This document shows positions 33,145-47,635 of a DNA stretch of 64,000 bases, one piece after another (the stretch's first letter is position 1; every line of letters starts with the position of its first letter). The notes beneath the pieces are model-generated. The model saw only the letters and a program-made list of their open reading frames with translations. It did no database searches and was not told the origin of the DNA. Location: NCBI RefSeq assembly GCF_035222275.1, contig NW_026946359.1, positions 5,580,001-5,644,000 of the forward strand, given 5' to 3'. The translations under genes and the position numbers were made by a program. This stretch comes from Podospora bellae-mahoneyi. Taxonomy: Eukaryota; Ascomycota; Sordariomycetes; Sordariales; Podosporaceae.

Positions 33145-36100
33145 ATGACCTCCCGGCCCCCACTGGGCGTCCAGCAGCGACAGCCCCAGCAGCATTCGCT
33201 GGCCGGGCCAGGTTTGTCGCAACGGCCGGCAGCGCATCAGCGCGCCCTCTCACAGCAGCAGCAGTTCCTGCCGCCGTCACCCATACGAAAAGAGACAGGT
33301 TCGTTCGAATTCACTCCGCCAGATTATAACGATGGCGCAAACACGAGGTATCCGGGCCAGCGCCGCGGCGGTTCGCGCCTCAAGCTCGAGCTGTCGCACG
33401 AGTCCCTCGAGTCCATTACACATACCGGCATCATCGAGTCGCCCAACGCCATCGACTCCTCGAAACCCTTCACTCCCTCTCGCATGATGCTCCCTACCGA
33501 CTCCTCCGACCTGGGCGACATGAGCCCACACTTTTCCCATCTCCCGACCGTCGATCTGGACGCCCCTCTGCCCATGCCCCAGCGCCGGTTACGAATCACG
33601 CTTCCCCGTCGCGACCCCCCACCGATACCTTCTAGCACGACAAGAAAAGACGTGCCGCCGAAGCCATACCAAGTCGAGGTACCATCTGCTGCTCCGCGCT
33701 ACTATACACATGGCAAAGTCGAAGCCCGGCCACGAAAAGGCGGCACCGCTTCTACAGCGGGACATCTGGCTCCTCCTCCGTCGATTGGTTATGCAGACTT
33801 CTATCCCTGGATGGGAAATCATCCAGAGGATCAGTTTTCCGAAAATGTTATTCGACAGGGTCACTTTGACAAGCCAGCGTTCAACCCCGATACGCAGTCG
33901 GGCAAGTACGCCATATTCCCGTCGATGAAAGGGGCAAACAGTTCGCTCCATACACTCTCCGCCATATTTACCGCCGCTCTGGGAGCAAGAAGAAACAACG
34001 GCCAGATCGCGTCTCATTCGACCTTTAGGTACCCGCCTCGAGTGACGGTTACCGACACAAAGAGGGAATTATGGCTGAAGGATCTTGCCAATCCTGCTTC
34101 CTCCCTTCGAAGGCTTGCTCGAACCATCCCCCATGGCCTCCGAAACCAGGCCTTGCTCGAACAGTGCTTGAACAAGAGGATTCCGTTTGAGCGCGCGGTG
34201 TGGTTGATACAATGTGTCGGTGCGAACGAGCTACGGACCTGCAAGCGGAAGGGCGTTAGCCTCGCCCAATCTTTCGCTGCTGAAGTCCGTTGGATTAAGG
34301 ACTGGACGGTCTCCGTGCAGAAGTTCGTTGAAAATGTGCTCTTCTCCTTTGACGACAAGGACTGGAAAGCCAGGGTCCAGTACGTGATTCTTCTGGCTAC
34401 ACACCTATACGAGCAATATTTGCTTGATCGGGAGACGTACATGGAGTGGCTTGTCTCCAGTTTCGAAAACAGCAATCAGAATCGGCTTCCCATGTGGATG
34501 CTTATCACCGAGATATATTGGAAAGATTTACTCAAGCTCAGGAGATATGGACGGAGACTGGTCACCGCTCTTATTAGTCATCATCAGCTGGTGAGTGGCT
34601 TTGGCCTGATATATTGCAAGACGCAGCCTCCTAATCGTGATATAGGTCTTCAACCATCCGGACAGAGACATATTACAACCGCTGCTTTCTAAAACAACAA
34701 CACTGCTCAATACACTGATACTAAGCAGTCCGGAAAACTTCGTATCGCCTTCTGTTTGGTCAAAATATCGAGACACGATCAAAGCATGCTTGCCAGTTGG
34801 TGATACAAAACGGCATGACGCCTTCGCAGCTATTGGGTCTCGAAACGAGCAGCTCATGGCATCTGGAAACAGATCACAGCCGGCCGCCCGCCACATATTA
34901 GTGCAGTGGTTGGACAGGAACACGCAGGCACCCATGTCAGAAGAAGGGCCTGCGAATTCTTGGAACATTTCCAAGGACAAATCTGCGCTGGCAAGGGCCC
35001 TGCTGGAGTGGTGCACTTCGCTTTACCGCCCAGGAAAAACGAAAGTCTACATCGCCGGTCAGCTGTTGCAACACTGGAGTATGCTGGGCTTGGACGTCAC
35101 CACCGAAATCTTGGATTTTTTAGATGCCGACCCTTGTGCGCAAAAGGAGCGCAAAGACCACCTCTATCATCTCGTCTGCGAGCTTGTTCGCTCCAACGCC
35201 TTCTCTGTGCCGCGTTACATCCAATGGCTCAGCGCAAGGGGAGGTATAACTAATCCTGAGGATATTCTGCCTGATGGACCGGCATCCACGCGGCTTCTTG
35301 CAGAGATTCCTCCTTTCGGCCTGTCGAGCGAGCAGAGGAATCTTAGAAGTGGAATGCTTCGACGTGCCTCGTTCAGCGTGGACGATGAAGCACGAGACGC
35401 AGAAATGGCTCTAAAGTTAGTGAGGCAGTCCCTAGGCCTCCCCCTGGATCCAGCAGACCCCATCCGGCAGCGAAAACCACGAAGTATCAATAAAATCAGC
35501 CAGCAAATACAAACCGCCAGTCGAGCGCTCAAGGCAGAAATCGGTCGCTGGCTCCGGGATAGTGTGGCTTCCACATATGGAGGGAAGGACAAGACAGGTA
35601 GCGGTGGGCCTGGAGCATCGCCGACGTTATTTGGCAGCATTCGACAAATCCTCGAAGCTGCTGAGGATTTGTCCATGCTTGCAGACGTTCTGAGATCGCT
35701 CATCTCCAACGCTTGCGTAGAGGTACTGGCCGCCATAGCGAACACGGTCAACCGACACTTCTTCATCTTCTCGGCTTTGGGTGTCTCCAAAGGACTTTTC
35801 AACGACTTGAGCAAAAAGCTCAGGGCTGTCTATCTGGAGCAGGGACCTGGAGCCCGACCACTGTTAGTCTCACTCGTCTCCCTAGCCCCGAGAATACCTG
35901 GGATGGACGAGTTGGCCACACAACTCAGGAAAGATTTGGCACTTAGCAGTCGTCAAAATCCCGTGGACGCCTGTTCGCCTGTTTCGGACAATATGATTGC
36001 TCGGCTGCAGGATGATAGCAACGACTTGCACGAGGAGATCGAGAAGCTGCTGGCTGCCGGCACAAGCGTGGACAAGAAAACTATGGAGAACCTGTTCCAG

Positions 36101-38017
36101 ACCATCATCCAGAGGCTACATCAAAGCTGGGGAGAGTCAGCCGACAAGCAACGGGTATGCAGTGTCTTCCTTGCTCGGTTGCGTGTTTTTGACATGCCGC
36201 TCTTTGATGCCCTTATGGCAAAGTGGATTGCCTACCTGCGGACTCTGACCAATCGGCCGTCTATCGATCGCATCTTTCCTCTCCTGGTCTCGAACGGATG
36301 CCTAACGATGCCGACGATACTCGCGTCAACATCAGACTCGTCTACACCGACACCAATCACCCGCGTCCCAACAGGCGGAGCCAGCTGGCCCCAGATTGTC
36401 CAGATCACCTACCGAACAAGATACATGCAGGAGACGCTCAAACTGCTGATGAACCCGCTGCGGCCTGATTATGACCTGATCACGCCCGAGGAGATCTACC
36501 GCTTCACCAACCTTCAAGAGCAGGTTCTGAGGGAGAACCCCAAAGATATGCTTGCTCTCATTGGCTCAGCCATGGCCGAGTACTCCTTCGCGCGAGCTCA
36601 AAACGATACTCGGGGCCTTCCGCTCAATGACCCCATCATACAGGAACGTCTCTCGACACTGATCAAGCTCTTGGTGTTGAAAGACGCTGCTGGTGTTGGT
36701 CGTGCGTTGGCCGCCTGGGCAGCCAGAAGCCCAGATGGTTATGTTGGCAGTTGGATCGACAATATGACGACTAAACTCCTCCTTCCGTCGGCTGACAGAC
36801 ACACCCACATCACCTTTGACCAAATCCTGGAGCTCACCAACGAGTTCACCTGGCCCTTTTGTCACCTCCAGCTCTTCCTCCAAACCTCGACGCCTCCAAC
36901 TGACCAGAGCAATAACCAACAAGCACCTGCAGCCGATAGGCAGCCGTCTACACTCGACTCCTTGACCAGCGCCATGGACAGGGCAATCGACAAGAAGAAT
37001 CTGACCTGGGTGGGGATTGTGCTTTCGCTAAATGTGGAAGTGGTCCAGCAGCTCAAGGGCAGAGCCCAAAGCCGCTTCCTCGGGCTGATTCCATCTCCCC
37101 GGGAACCCCTTCCGGTCAACACAGCCGGCCCCGTACCGGAACAGTCGCTCCAAATGGCCGAGAACTTGCTATCTGTCATTGAAGCCCTCATGAGGGGCAG
37201 CCCACCCGGGGCAAGACAGCCGCAGCTTCCGCCAGAGGTTGTCATCAAGCTGTCTGACCTCTGGGAGCTCGTCGCCAACCCGGAGCTGGACCTCTCGGTC
37301 AAACAGCAGATCATCACGCGGTGGCTGCCGCTGCTCCTAAACTTCATCACGCTGCACACCCAGGCCTTTGACGCGAGCAAGGCCTCTAGTGACATTCGCG
37401 CGCGACTGCTGGTTGTCTGCGCGGGTTTGATGCAGGAATTGGACACGCTGCACGGACCGGGTGCTCATACTAGGGGCCTGGCGGCTAGGGTGTTTGACTT
37501 GGGGTGTGTGCTGAGTGATAATTTGCCCGAGGAGCAAAGGGGGCAGTGTGTGAGAGCGTTGTTTGGGACGGGGAGTGGCAATGGTGGGGGGGATGGGAGG
37601 TTGAGGTATTTGTTGAGCTGGGCGGGGAGTGGGAGCAATGGGTGTGAGGGGATTTGGGTTAGTGTTAGGGAACGGGGGAGGCAGGTGGCGATGGGGGGGC
37701 AGCAGCAGGGACAGGTGATGAAGGATGGGGTTGGGTTTGCGGTTGAGAAGTTGGCAGTTCCGGGGGGGTTATGGAGTGGGACGACGACGGCGACGCCGGG
37801 GGTGGTGGTGGGGGGGAACAATGGGGGACAACAGCAGCAACAACAGCAGCAGACTGTCGCTGGTATTGGGGGAGGGGAGAGGTTGACGCCGTTTGGGATG
37901 AGGAAGTGGGATATTGTTCATGTCCCTACTGGGGCGGTGGTGGAGAATGATACGGGGTTGGATTTGTCGCTTTTTGAGGCGAGGGGGCAGAAGGTTTGGC
38001 CTACTAAACAGTTGTAG
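33145..38017 (+). CDS. med12: Mediator of RNA polymerase II subunit 12 (Med12/Srb8)
   Basis: Exons 33145-34590 and 34646-38017, split by a 55-nt phase-0 intron, give 1,605 aa, a usual size for filamentous-fungal Med12. The N-terminus is Gln/Pro-rich and disordered (PPSPIRKETGSFEFTPPDY). The Med12 domain follows at about residues 212-280 (YADFYPWMGNHPEDQFSEN, VIRQGHFDKPAFN). The body is helical, with conserved blocks such as ARTIPHGLRNQALLEQC and IPFERAVWLIQCVGANELR. The C-terminus has a Gly/Gln-rich stretch including eight Gln codons near 37830-37855. Med12 joins Cdk8, cyclin C and Med13 in the kinase module, which docks on Mediator in the nucleus and mostly restrains transcription. The last 500 bp are strongly G-rich on the coding strand. 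Confidence 0.96.
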
Positions 38018-41000
38018 TGGGGGTTGAAAGGGAAGGATATACTATACCCAATCGTGTTTTGTTCTTTTGTTTATGTTTGTTTAGGTAGTTGGGGGCGGGG
38101 GGGAAGAACGGGGAATGTGTTTTTTGCAAGTCCTACTTATCATGGCATGTTCTGCATGGTTGGGCGAGAGAGGATAGAAGATTTTCTGGACGGGATGGAT
38201 GGTTTTATTCAGGATTGTTTAAAATAGGATGATGAGGGAGAGATAGGATGGAAAGCACGAGATTCTTCAACATAGCGCCGTGTATAGCAGCAAAACAAGA
38301 GGTTTGTTTCTAGTGTAGTGGAGTCTTTTGATTTGGCGGGGTTTTTTTCTTGTTCTTTTTTGACGTAATATGGGCGGTTTATAGATATTCTTGGGGGAAA
38401 GGATTGGTTTGCCATTGCTTGTTTTGTTGTGTAAAGGATTATGGAATGCGTGTATGTTGGTGTGTTGTGTTCAGAGAGATTATCTGGGTATGGGAAGGGC
38501 TGGTTAAGGGCTGGTTATGATAATGAAAGATGGATACCTTGCATAGCGAATGTTATGGACAATGGAAAGTTTGAGTTTTGTCTCGAGTTGTTGGATTGGG
38601 GTAGGATAGTGTAGTCTGTGTGGTTGTGCGAGTGCCTGGATGACCGAGTCTTCTTGGCTAGACACAATGAAGACTATCTCCGGGGCAGGAAAGTTCATGT
38701 CATAGTTGCCAGCTTGATGGGAAGGCAGAAAGTACACTATAACCAAGTTATTGGACCTGATTAGGCAGAAAGGTAATTCTTATCATTGGGTTCATCTGTT
38801 GGGCTAGAAGTAAGTAGGCGGTCATGTAGGTATGCCGCAGCGTCACCTTGCTTTGGAGTATAACCTGGCCGTACTTGATCTCACCCAAGTTTCTCTGTTG
38901 TCCGCGTCTTCGAGCCATATGACGGGGTTTGCATGTATTCTCCAGAGAGAACATAATGTATAGAGTGCCTTCACCTTTAGCAGCAAACAAGATACAACAA
39001 GAGGCATTCTTCTTTTGAAATACTCTATTCTTATACCATAAGCTTCAAGTTCTTCTACTAGATTTGCATTTGCTCTTTACAATTCCATTTTTCTCCACTC
39101 AAAGATGGCAGCTCTATGCATTGAACTCGTATCAGTTATTGGAAAGCACCTACCTTCACCCAAAGCTAGTTGCTCTTCCTGGCTTGCACCACTTGCAACT
39201 ACAAAGTCAACATTTTGCTACACTTAAGTATCAGTGGAGCAACTCAGAGTTACTTTACCAGAAACGCGATTCAGAGCAAGGCTCAAGGCAAGGGGGGCTC
39301 TCGCATCGCCAGCAATAAACTCGAACCCGCCAACAAAACCCGCCCCAACCCGCCCCTTGTCCCGTCCTTCCCGCGCCCCCCTTGTGCTGGTCCTTGTTTT
39401 TCTCACATGTTGATGTCAGAACTTGCATTCTTCAACCCGGAAGCAGACAATATTTCCCATGTACCGCATCGCTTCGATTGTCAAGCAAAAACCTTACTGT
39501 TTAGGTTACATGTCAACAGAAGAAGATACCTCAGCCAAAGTCTACCGACGTCGATTTTCCCTCCAGGACAGCCTCATTTTCCCCCAGTCTACATACCCTA
39601 CCATTCAGTCTCCATCTCCTGCAAGGTATGTAAGCAAGTAGGTAGCAAACCCGTAGCTACGCCCTACCCCTACCTCTCCCCCCCTTCTTCCCGCCCCCTG
39701 CCCCTGACATATCGCTGACCCGCCTTCTTGCATATCCAAAGCCCACACCGCCGTTACAGCGAAGGATTCTATATGGACAGGGGTAGGTGTGTGGATTAGC
39801 ATATCAAGAGCAACCACGATGATAAACATCAAGTTCAAAAGGCTGATGAGCTGGTCAGCAGCTCCGTTGTATTCATGCAGGTGGGGAGGGATGTTTGGAT
39901 GTTGACGTGGTGGACTTTGTGAGGACTCGGGGTTTTGCCCGCTTAAGCTAGGTGAGAACAGCCAGCTGTTGTTGAGGTTGTGTTTGTTTACCTACCTTTG
40001 TTGTGCTGGTACGGATGTGTGAGTTGTTTCCCTGATGCTAGTGTGCTGGCCGGCCCCCAGGCTGATAGTCGAGACTCGATGGGGTATACGGTACATCGTT
40101 ACAAAGCAAGCCGGAGTTTTTCTCGATTGCAAGAACGTCCAGCAGGTACATGATGCTGTTTGAAGGTTCTTAGAATTCTTAGTAGTCACTCGGTCTCGTT
40201 CAGTGATAGATAGGTACCGTCGAGAGAGCAGACAATCTGCTTTGGAACAGTCCCTTCAAAAATGACATCACAGAAGGGGTCCAGAGTTCATCGTAGGGAA
40301 AATAAAAAAAAAGGAACCCGACCTTGCATATCGATTGTGAAACGACCCTGAATATTCTCCTTCATCGCCCCAGAATTTCCTTCTGACAAACCAGGCGGCA
40401 TGAGGAACAGGTACCTTTTTGTGCATTCAAGGAGTTCTGGGCACGTCGAGGATTGCTTGCCTACCTACAGCGATAGGTAGGATGGACTGCACCCTTTAGA
40501 GAGGACAGCCGCACCTACCTAGGTGGTAGAAGTCATAATAGCAGCCTGGTATATGGGTCCAACCTCCTCTGGCTGCAAGGACAATAGAGATAAGTCATGT
40601 AGGATGGATGGAAAAGGACAAAAAGAAACAGATGAGCCCGATCCCTCTCCGCGCCGCAATTTGCCATTTGATCCCATCCTATCACCTTTTGCCTTTCCCA
40701 AACCCGCAAACCGATGAGCAAAACCTGATCTGAATATCCAAACCTACAGCCTGAGAGCACTCTGGTCATCCGATCCAGGCTCCGGAAACCTCAACCCATC
40801 GATCTCAAGATAAAACCTCCCCCCCAAAAAATACGAGAGTTTTTGTATCTTTTTTTCTTCTTGCGGTGTGTGTTTGTGTGAGATGTAAGATGAAATCTGC
40901 AGCATGTATGTATGTCTGGCCATGAGAAAAGGCCGATATAAAAAAGATGCAAACTGACGTTGACAAGAGACAAATACTCACCTTCGAAAATGCCGTGGAA

Positions 41001-44000
41001 TCTTCGGCCCCTGACATATATCATCAAACGCTGAGGCTACAGGTATATGCATTTTAGCCATCGAAACTTTTTATGAGACTCTTTCCCCCCTGCGATGGAT
41101 TGATAATCAGTGAGTAAAAGAAAAAAATAAATAAAAAAGGTGAGAGACATCATCTTCTTCGTCTCAGTAATGTCCAAGACATTTAGAGACAACCACATCC
41201 CCGAACCGGCCGATACGGCACCCAGCAAAAAACAAAACACGTTTTTCTTCCTGACCGTTCGTTCGTGCCAATTCTCTGGGGCTTTCACTTTTCCTTTCTT
41301 TCTTTTTATTTATTTATTTTTTTTTGTTTTTGCTTTTCCTCAGAGAGAAACAGTGGCGTTTTGTTTCTTGGAAGGGGGAAAAAGCAAGCGTTTGGTGATA
41401 CAAGATGACGATGAAGAGAGCTGTGTTGTAGTAAGCCTTTCAGTTTAAAAGTAAACCAAGACATTACGGTGCTTCCAATGTCTTCAAAGCTGACCTCCCC
41501 CCACGACGTTGCCGATCGTTCCCCCCAAGAAGCAGAATATGTGTGGCGTTCTGTTCAGGCAGCATGGTCACGGTGAGAGAAAACCTTCACCGCAGCTTTG
41601 GGAATTTTTTGTCCCCCCCTCCCCTCCCCCCCCCACCCCTTCCGTGCGTTTCGTGTGTGGCTTGTCAGAATGATTCAATCAGACAGACCCTGAGTTTTGT
41701 CCTCCCCCTCATAAACGTGTCACTTGTATCACAGGCCGGTCGTCTTTGTACACAGTACTTGTGTCGAAACAGGTCCGAATTCACGAGAAGGAGAGGGCAT
41801 GGCAAAAAATACAATCAAAAAATAGAATAAAAAGAAGGCTGGCTCTACACGCATATTATAGGTAAGTAAGGTATGTATAGCCTCGGATAGCTGCATTCTC
41901 CTCCCCTGCCACACCGGGCCTCATGCTGTTGTTACTAACCGGTCGGTGAGGCTGCTAGTTCCTCTTTCCTATCTTCATCACGGTGAGCACATCGATGGGC
42001 TGACACAAAAGAAAAAGTCGACAGCCCAATTCAAGCCACACAACGGAAGCACGCATCCCCCCCATCTTGTTGCCGGTTGCTCGACTGGAAATTGTAACGA
42101 GGACGTCATGTGCCCCCAGCGGTGGATGACTCTCAAATCTTGAGGGGATGGGGGGGGGCAATCGCCAAAGGTTCAAAAGTCTACCATGACTTCCATCTTT
42201 TCAAGGTATCATGGAGGTTGATAAAGTATTTCCCCCATTGTCAGAATCTTATCAAGCCCACACCGTCCCTGTCACCTACACCCGCTCCCGACCGTGGTAT
42301 TCTACAAGGGATGCTGCTGCGGGATATGGCAGGGAAAAGCGTGTGGTGTAACCACATCCAGTGGCTATCCTTGACCAAACAACAGCAACGCAAGCAAGGC
42401 CTGAAAGCTTCCTCAGCCAAGCATAGGTACCATAAGGCTGGAGTGCTCCCACGATAATCTTTAAAAAAACATGGTGTACATCGATACTGCCTGTACCTAC
42501 AGTCCCATATCGACCCTCAATTGTTTTGACATCACCATTCCAAATGAACTCCAATCTTGGCAAAATCGACCACTCCCTCCTCAGATTACGTAGCATTTTC
42601 GGCTCTCCTTCCAAAAGGGAAGAATGTGATTTATCCGTAACGAGCAAGTTGTGTTTTTGTTTTTTTTTTAAGATGAGTTTGGGCTAGAAATAGAAGAGGC
42701 TGGCTTTCTCATAAACTCACAAAATAACACCGTATCATCCATCCATCATGCGGTTCCCGCAGATTGATGACCCAGCCCCAAAGTAGCGCACTGACTGTGA
42801 TGTAGCTCTGAGTTCATGCCTCTGGCTGATTGAGGGAGAGGTTGGCCCACTGCAGTGAAATGAAGTCTTTCTTGGAGTTACATTTTTTCTTTTTGTCTTT
42901 ATGACTGATCAAAACTGTGTTGCCTGGAGTAGTTGTCCATCATCTCCAATAAACGAGAGATATCTGCTGGCGGTTGTTGCACCTATGTCGAAGCATAATG
43001 TTTCTTGAAAGGGCCAAGCGAAGCGCTCTCGGCGAGCTCCCGCTGGATCATGCAGGTTGGCGACAGGGGGCCTGGTATGTGCATGTTACCGGGGTTGCCT
43101 TGAGAACAACGACATATCTTTTTGAATCTTACCTGAAAATCCGAACGGATATATAAGAACCAACTCGAATTGTGGATAACCCCTACCTCATCATTTGAGA
43201 CATACTTCGGATAATAATCTTCGTTGGCGTTGAGGACGGGCAAAGCTCTCGTCGTGTACGGATACTGTCTACTGCGCTTTGGGCTTGAAGAAACGGTTTG
43301 ACCAGGAGTGGAAGAAGTTTCCGGAAAACCAGGTTCGCTCGCTTGCTGGGGAACTGTGCTAGGGTAATGAAAGGGGCATGGGGCGCGTCCCAGCACACAT
43401 CCTTCGAGATCTCAGCGCGGGTCAGCACTGAACCCAGTGTGTGACGAGGAACATTCAGCACACACAACAGGGCGGCCGCCCACACTTTTCCGTGGTTGAG
43501 GTGAGGGGAAGGCTCGTCCACACCACCGGGGCGTGCCCCCAGATCTGCGCGCGTGATATTTCAATGCTGTGAGTGAGGAAAGATAGGTGACGAGACGCTT
43601 AGCTTCTGATTGATGGACATGATCACTGGGTGGGGCGTGTTTGAGTTCCGGGTATGACCGGTCTCATTGGGCCATATTCTTGTCTTCTGAGGGAGAGGCC
43701 ATCCTTCGAGAATGTCGACTTGACTTCCCGCTCTGCTTGGCGTCATGGTTTGCCTCTGCTCTGCATTGCTGTCGCTGCCGGTGACAGTGCCAGGATAATT
43801 AGTGTCGATAACTTGGGAATTAGCGCCGCTTTTCCAGGGTTTGTGCAACTTGTGAAGAGCACGTCGTCCTTTCAAGATTCTCGGGAGTCGGGAGCGAGTC
43901 GGGACAAGGGCCAGGTACCGCTGTCCTTGAAGCTCTTGACAGGATCCTAAGCCAGGGACAAGAAGGGTCCAACAAGGATGGCGGCGGGGAGGAAACATTA

Positions 44001-47000
44001 TGTTCCTGTAACGTTTTCTTGACTGCCGAGATACTTGGTGATAATTGCTTACAGCATGGTTGCCAGCCGAAAGGTTATTCTTGGGAGTCTCCTGTTTCGT
44101 TTCCAGTGACTGTTCAATTAATGCAAGAGAGGGACGAGATGGGTGTGGCTTGATCGGCCCTACTTGCGTAAAGCTCGCGGTGCTGATTGGGCAAAGCAGG
44201 CGCACCAGCCACTGGTTCCCTCAACAGGCTCAGTTTCGTCATTTCTTCAGCGTCTCATTTCCCAAGTCCCAAACTGATGGGACCATCACGTTAGACGTAG
44301 CAAAACCTAACCGCTTTCTGACTGGTCGGTTGCTGAGTTGGCTCACCATGGAAAAAGAGAGGTCCGATAGGTGTTCACCGCTCGAGAAATTGCTTCGCTG
44401 TTCATCAATGAGGAGCTAGGCCGAGACCAGGGATGCACCGCAACGTATCCGAGAGTCCACTTCGCCGTAAGTGGATTGGTAGGTCGGTAAGGTGGGCGGC
44501 GGGTAGCGGTGGGCGGGATATGGACCGCGGAGCTTCCGGAAGCCTGCCGGCTGTTCACTGAGAAAAAACCTGCAACTCACAGCTTCACTTTTTTTCCGCG
44601 TAATTTCTTCTGAGGCCGCTGCTGCGTTTCCGCGCCTAGTTTGCACGAAGTGCTCCGTAGCTGTTGAATATCGCTCGTGTTGAGCCATCTCCTGAGCACC
44701 CAGTTTTTCTGTCGACGAACGGCACAGCGTTTCCCCCCTCCATTCTCGGCTTCGCTGCAGCGGGAGGCGTGCATTATCATAAGACCCCCCCTCCCCACCA
44801 TCACTCTCTGTGCGTCCCGCTGCAGCACAACTGAGCCATTTCGAAAGTGCGCCCCAAGCGCCTTGCATCTCTGCAAGAGGGATGTGCATGTCGCAAACCA
44901 CATCTCTGGTGATGGACAATGTGCTCGCATGCTTTTCCCTCATCCAGGTATGCCCGTATTGACCCTATCTTCGCGCTATCACTAAGAGCCGCTTGTCATG
45001 CGCATTGCTCTGCTGTTTCGATCATGTTTCCAGTGGAAGCCGAGCGTCTGATTGGTTGGGCTGGAGGATCAGATCAGATGGCAGCCAGTTGACCGCTCCC
45101 CGACCAGAAATAGGCAGGTTGATGACTTTTCCAGTCCGCGGATCGAAGCCGGGCAATAGTTCAGTTCCTGGCACGCCAATCCCATCCATCCAGTCACCGT
45201 TCCCTCGGCGCGGGAAATAACCTGGGACCTCTCTGGGCTGTCTGTCTTGCCTGTCTGTCTTCTCCAGGTCGCTCTGCGTATCATCCAGTCCTGGGTGAAT
45301 TGCTCTTTATTATCCCACCAACCGTGGTGTGCTGGTTGATGTCGGCCACCGTGGTTGATTTATATCCAGTCACTTTTATGTACTTTGTCTTGCCCGTCGA
45401 GACAAGCTCTTGTTGCCGGACCTCCTCCCTGCCCTCCCTGCCCACGTCAACCCGTCCAACCCGTCCCCTCGGTTCTGTGCTAAAATCCCACTCGAACCCC
45501 CCCTGCGCAGAAGAAGCCGAAGCAGCCACCAAGCCCCCCCCTCGACACACCCAATTACCACATAATCTTCCCTGCCTCCCCCAATTTTTAACCTTGTGTA
45601 CCTTTCCCCCCTCCCGCCAGATCCCAGACGGCGACCAGGGCTGTCGTCGAATGCAAGGACCGCGAGACCGGGCTTGCACAAGAGACGTCTCCAAAGAACC
45701 CGAAGAAGCTCACCCCCCTAGCTTTCTGCCCCTGGTGACCACCCCTCACCACCGCATCATTGCAAGGATTCTCAGGGCACCCACGGCACCCAAGCTTCCC
45801 CCCTCGTCCCTCTCCACCCGTCTGGGCAGCCCATCTGCAACCGGCTCAACGGTCGAAAGACAACCTCATCCTTGCCCCTGCAGTCCGTCTGTTTTTCACA
45901 ATTCCCATCTTCAACCTCTTGATCACAGTTCGCAGCCTGTTTGAACGCACTACCTACCTTCGTATATTTTTTTTGAGGGGGGGTTTTTGGCTGCTTTTGA
46001 TCATTATCGTCATTACCATTTTGAGAGTCACATATCCGCGAGCTAGCTCAGCTCAACCTCAACGTGACATTCCTAAGTCTTACGTTGACGGCTTTCAAGA
46101 ACAACAGCGCTCAAGTTGCTGGGTCAAAACAGTATCTTTACCTACTAACCGAAACATATATATCATATATCTCTATCTCTGTTAGTTGTTCAACTGTCTG
46201 TTTATTCTCGTTTGCTCTTGCCTTGTGAGGGCCTCATTCGACATGCTGCCAGTGTGCCGCAAGCCATTGTCAAACGCCGCTTGCTTGGACGGGCGAAGAG
46301 CTGATCGGATATAGACTCGGAGCTTTTTTTCTCCCCGATCGCGTCCTCGTGCTCACAGCTTGATTTTTTTTTCTCTGGTCAGTCCATCTCTTTCATCCTA
46401 TCCCTCACCGAGGTGTGTGTCGGTGTAGCATCGCGGCCTCGCTATTCCCCCTGTCAACATCCTCCAATCTTCCCCAAATCCTATCCAAAATTCCCGACCA
46501 GGCCGCTTCACGTGTCTGCGTGCAGCAGCGTGTCTTGTCTCCCCCCCACACACAGACCCCTGCATGGGTGATGACCCAAGTACCACGAAAAATAAAAGCA
46601 ATTCAGCGCCTTGACGGCGGCGCTCGCCCTCTTGTCGAAAAGAACCAAGGCTTGCTTCTTGCAGGTAGCAAACCTGCGCTTACCACATTTCGCAAAAGCA
46701 AACAGTTTTTCTTTCTTTCTTTCTTTCTTCACGTTGTCATCACTCTCACCTGCCTACCTTACATACATGTGGGCGCGACTGGGAATTACCTAATACATTG
46801 CCATACTCGACCGTTTTCCCACCGTTGCACCTTTCGCGTTCCACGTCACTGAATCCACAAGGACGGAACACCTAGAAAACGCTTGGTTGACAATACGAAG
46901 GGGAGTAGCAAACTACCGGTGTGTACTGCGTGTTTCGTTTCGTTTCTTTTTTACACCTTTGTCATCAGCCATCGCCTTGTGTTTCCCCGAGCCCATATCT

Positions 47001-47249
47001 GTGCATACCTACAAAAGACGTCGCATGTTGAATGGCGAGTGACGGCATGTCGATTTCACCCTTTCGGATCTCTTACTGCAGGGTCTTCTTCAGTCGCTTC
47101 TGTCTCCTCTCCTCGTGGTGTCGAGGTTGGCAGGCGTGGGAAGTGTGGCCGTTAATCTGAGACCTTGCACCTCGCGCTAGCAGTTTGTGCTGATTTTGGA
47201 CTGCGGTGTAACCCAGTGGCCGACGCGCATTTCTTCCCACCATCATCCC
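38018..47249. other. 9.2-kb gene-poor region upstream of the Medusa locus
   Basis: No gene I can support. Open frames are short and lack known motifs. Features seen: TAGGTA/TACCTA hexamers recurring from about 38.7 to 47.0 kb, including tandem pairs at 40461-40480 and 40512-40524; homopolymer A/T and C runs around 40.8-41.6 kb; and long CT-rich stretches from about 45.4 kb that look like fungal promoter or leader sequence. A minus-strand frame at 42983-43396 was considered and not accepted. The region may contain the Medusa promoter and unannotated noncoding transcripts; neither can be shown from sequence. Confidence 0.55.
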
Positions 47250-47599
47250 TGTTCAAATAGCAAGGTCCTGTCCAACAGGCCCCCCTTTCATCCGAACTTT
47301 TTCAAAGACGCACACCTTCAAACCATCTCGTTGCTCGCGCGTTCTTAATACCATATCCAAAGGCCTTGTCAACCTTCGAGGTAAACTTGAGATCCGGCCG
47401 CGCCACCATCTCGACAGGAGCAACAGTCTCGAATACTCGTCTTGCGTCGCGCGCATCGCACAACACCGCAAGCTGCCGTTTGCATTGCAGAGGTGAGTTC
47501 ATCGCAATACTCTCGGGTTTCCCCCATCAGCCAGAAAACCCTCCAACGACTAGGACATGCCCTGGACCGACCGAGCTCTGGATCACCACGTCCAGCCTA

Positions 47600-47635
47600 T
47601 GTGTGTGTGTGTGTGTGAGTGAGTGTGTGTGTGTG
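47600..47635 (+). repeat. (TG)n repeat in the Medusa leader region
   Basis: A near-perfect TG run with two GAG interruptions, inside the proposed leader intron 47493-48021. Confidence 0.9.

Noticed and set aside
42983-43396. 137-codon minus-strand frame containing a GTAAG...CAG intron-like segment
   Set aside because: The segment around NANEDYYPKYV looks protein-like, but splicing leads to an early stop and no family is recognised; too weak to list as a gene.
43561-44205. 214-codon minus-strand frame
   Set aside because: No motif or biased composition; likely chance.
45300-45944. 214-codon plus-strand frame rich in Pro/Thr/Ser
   Set aside because: CT-rich promoter-like DNA naturally gives Pro/Ser/Leu frames; no domain.
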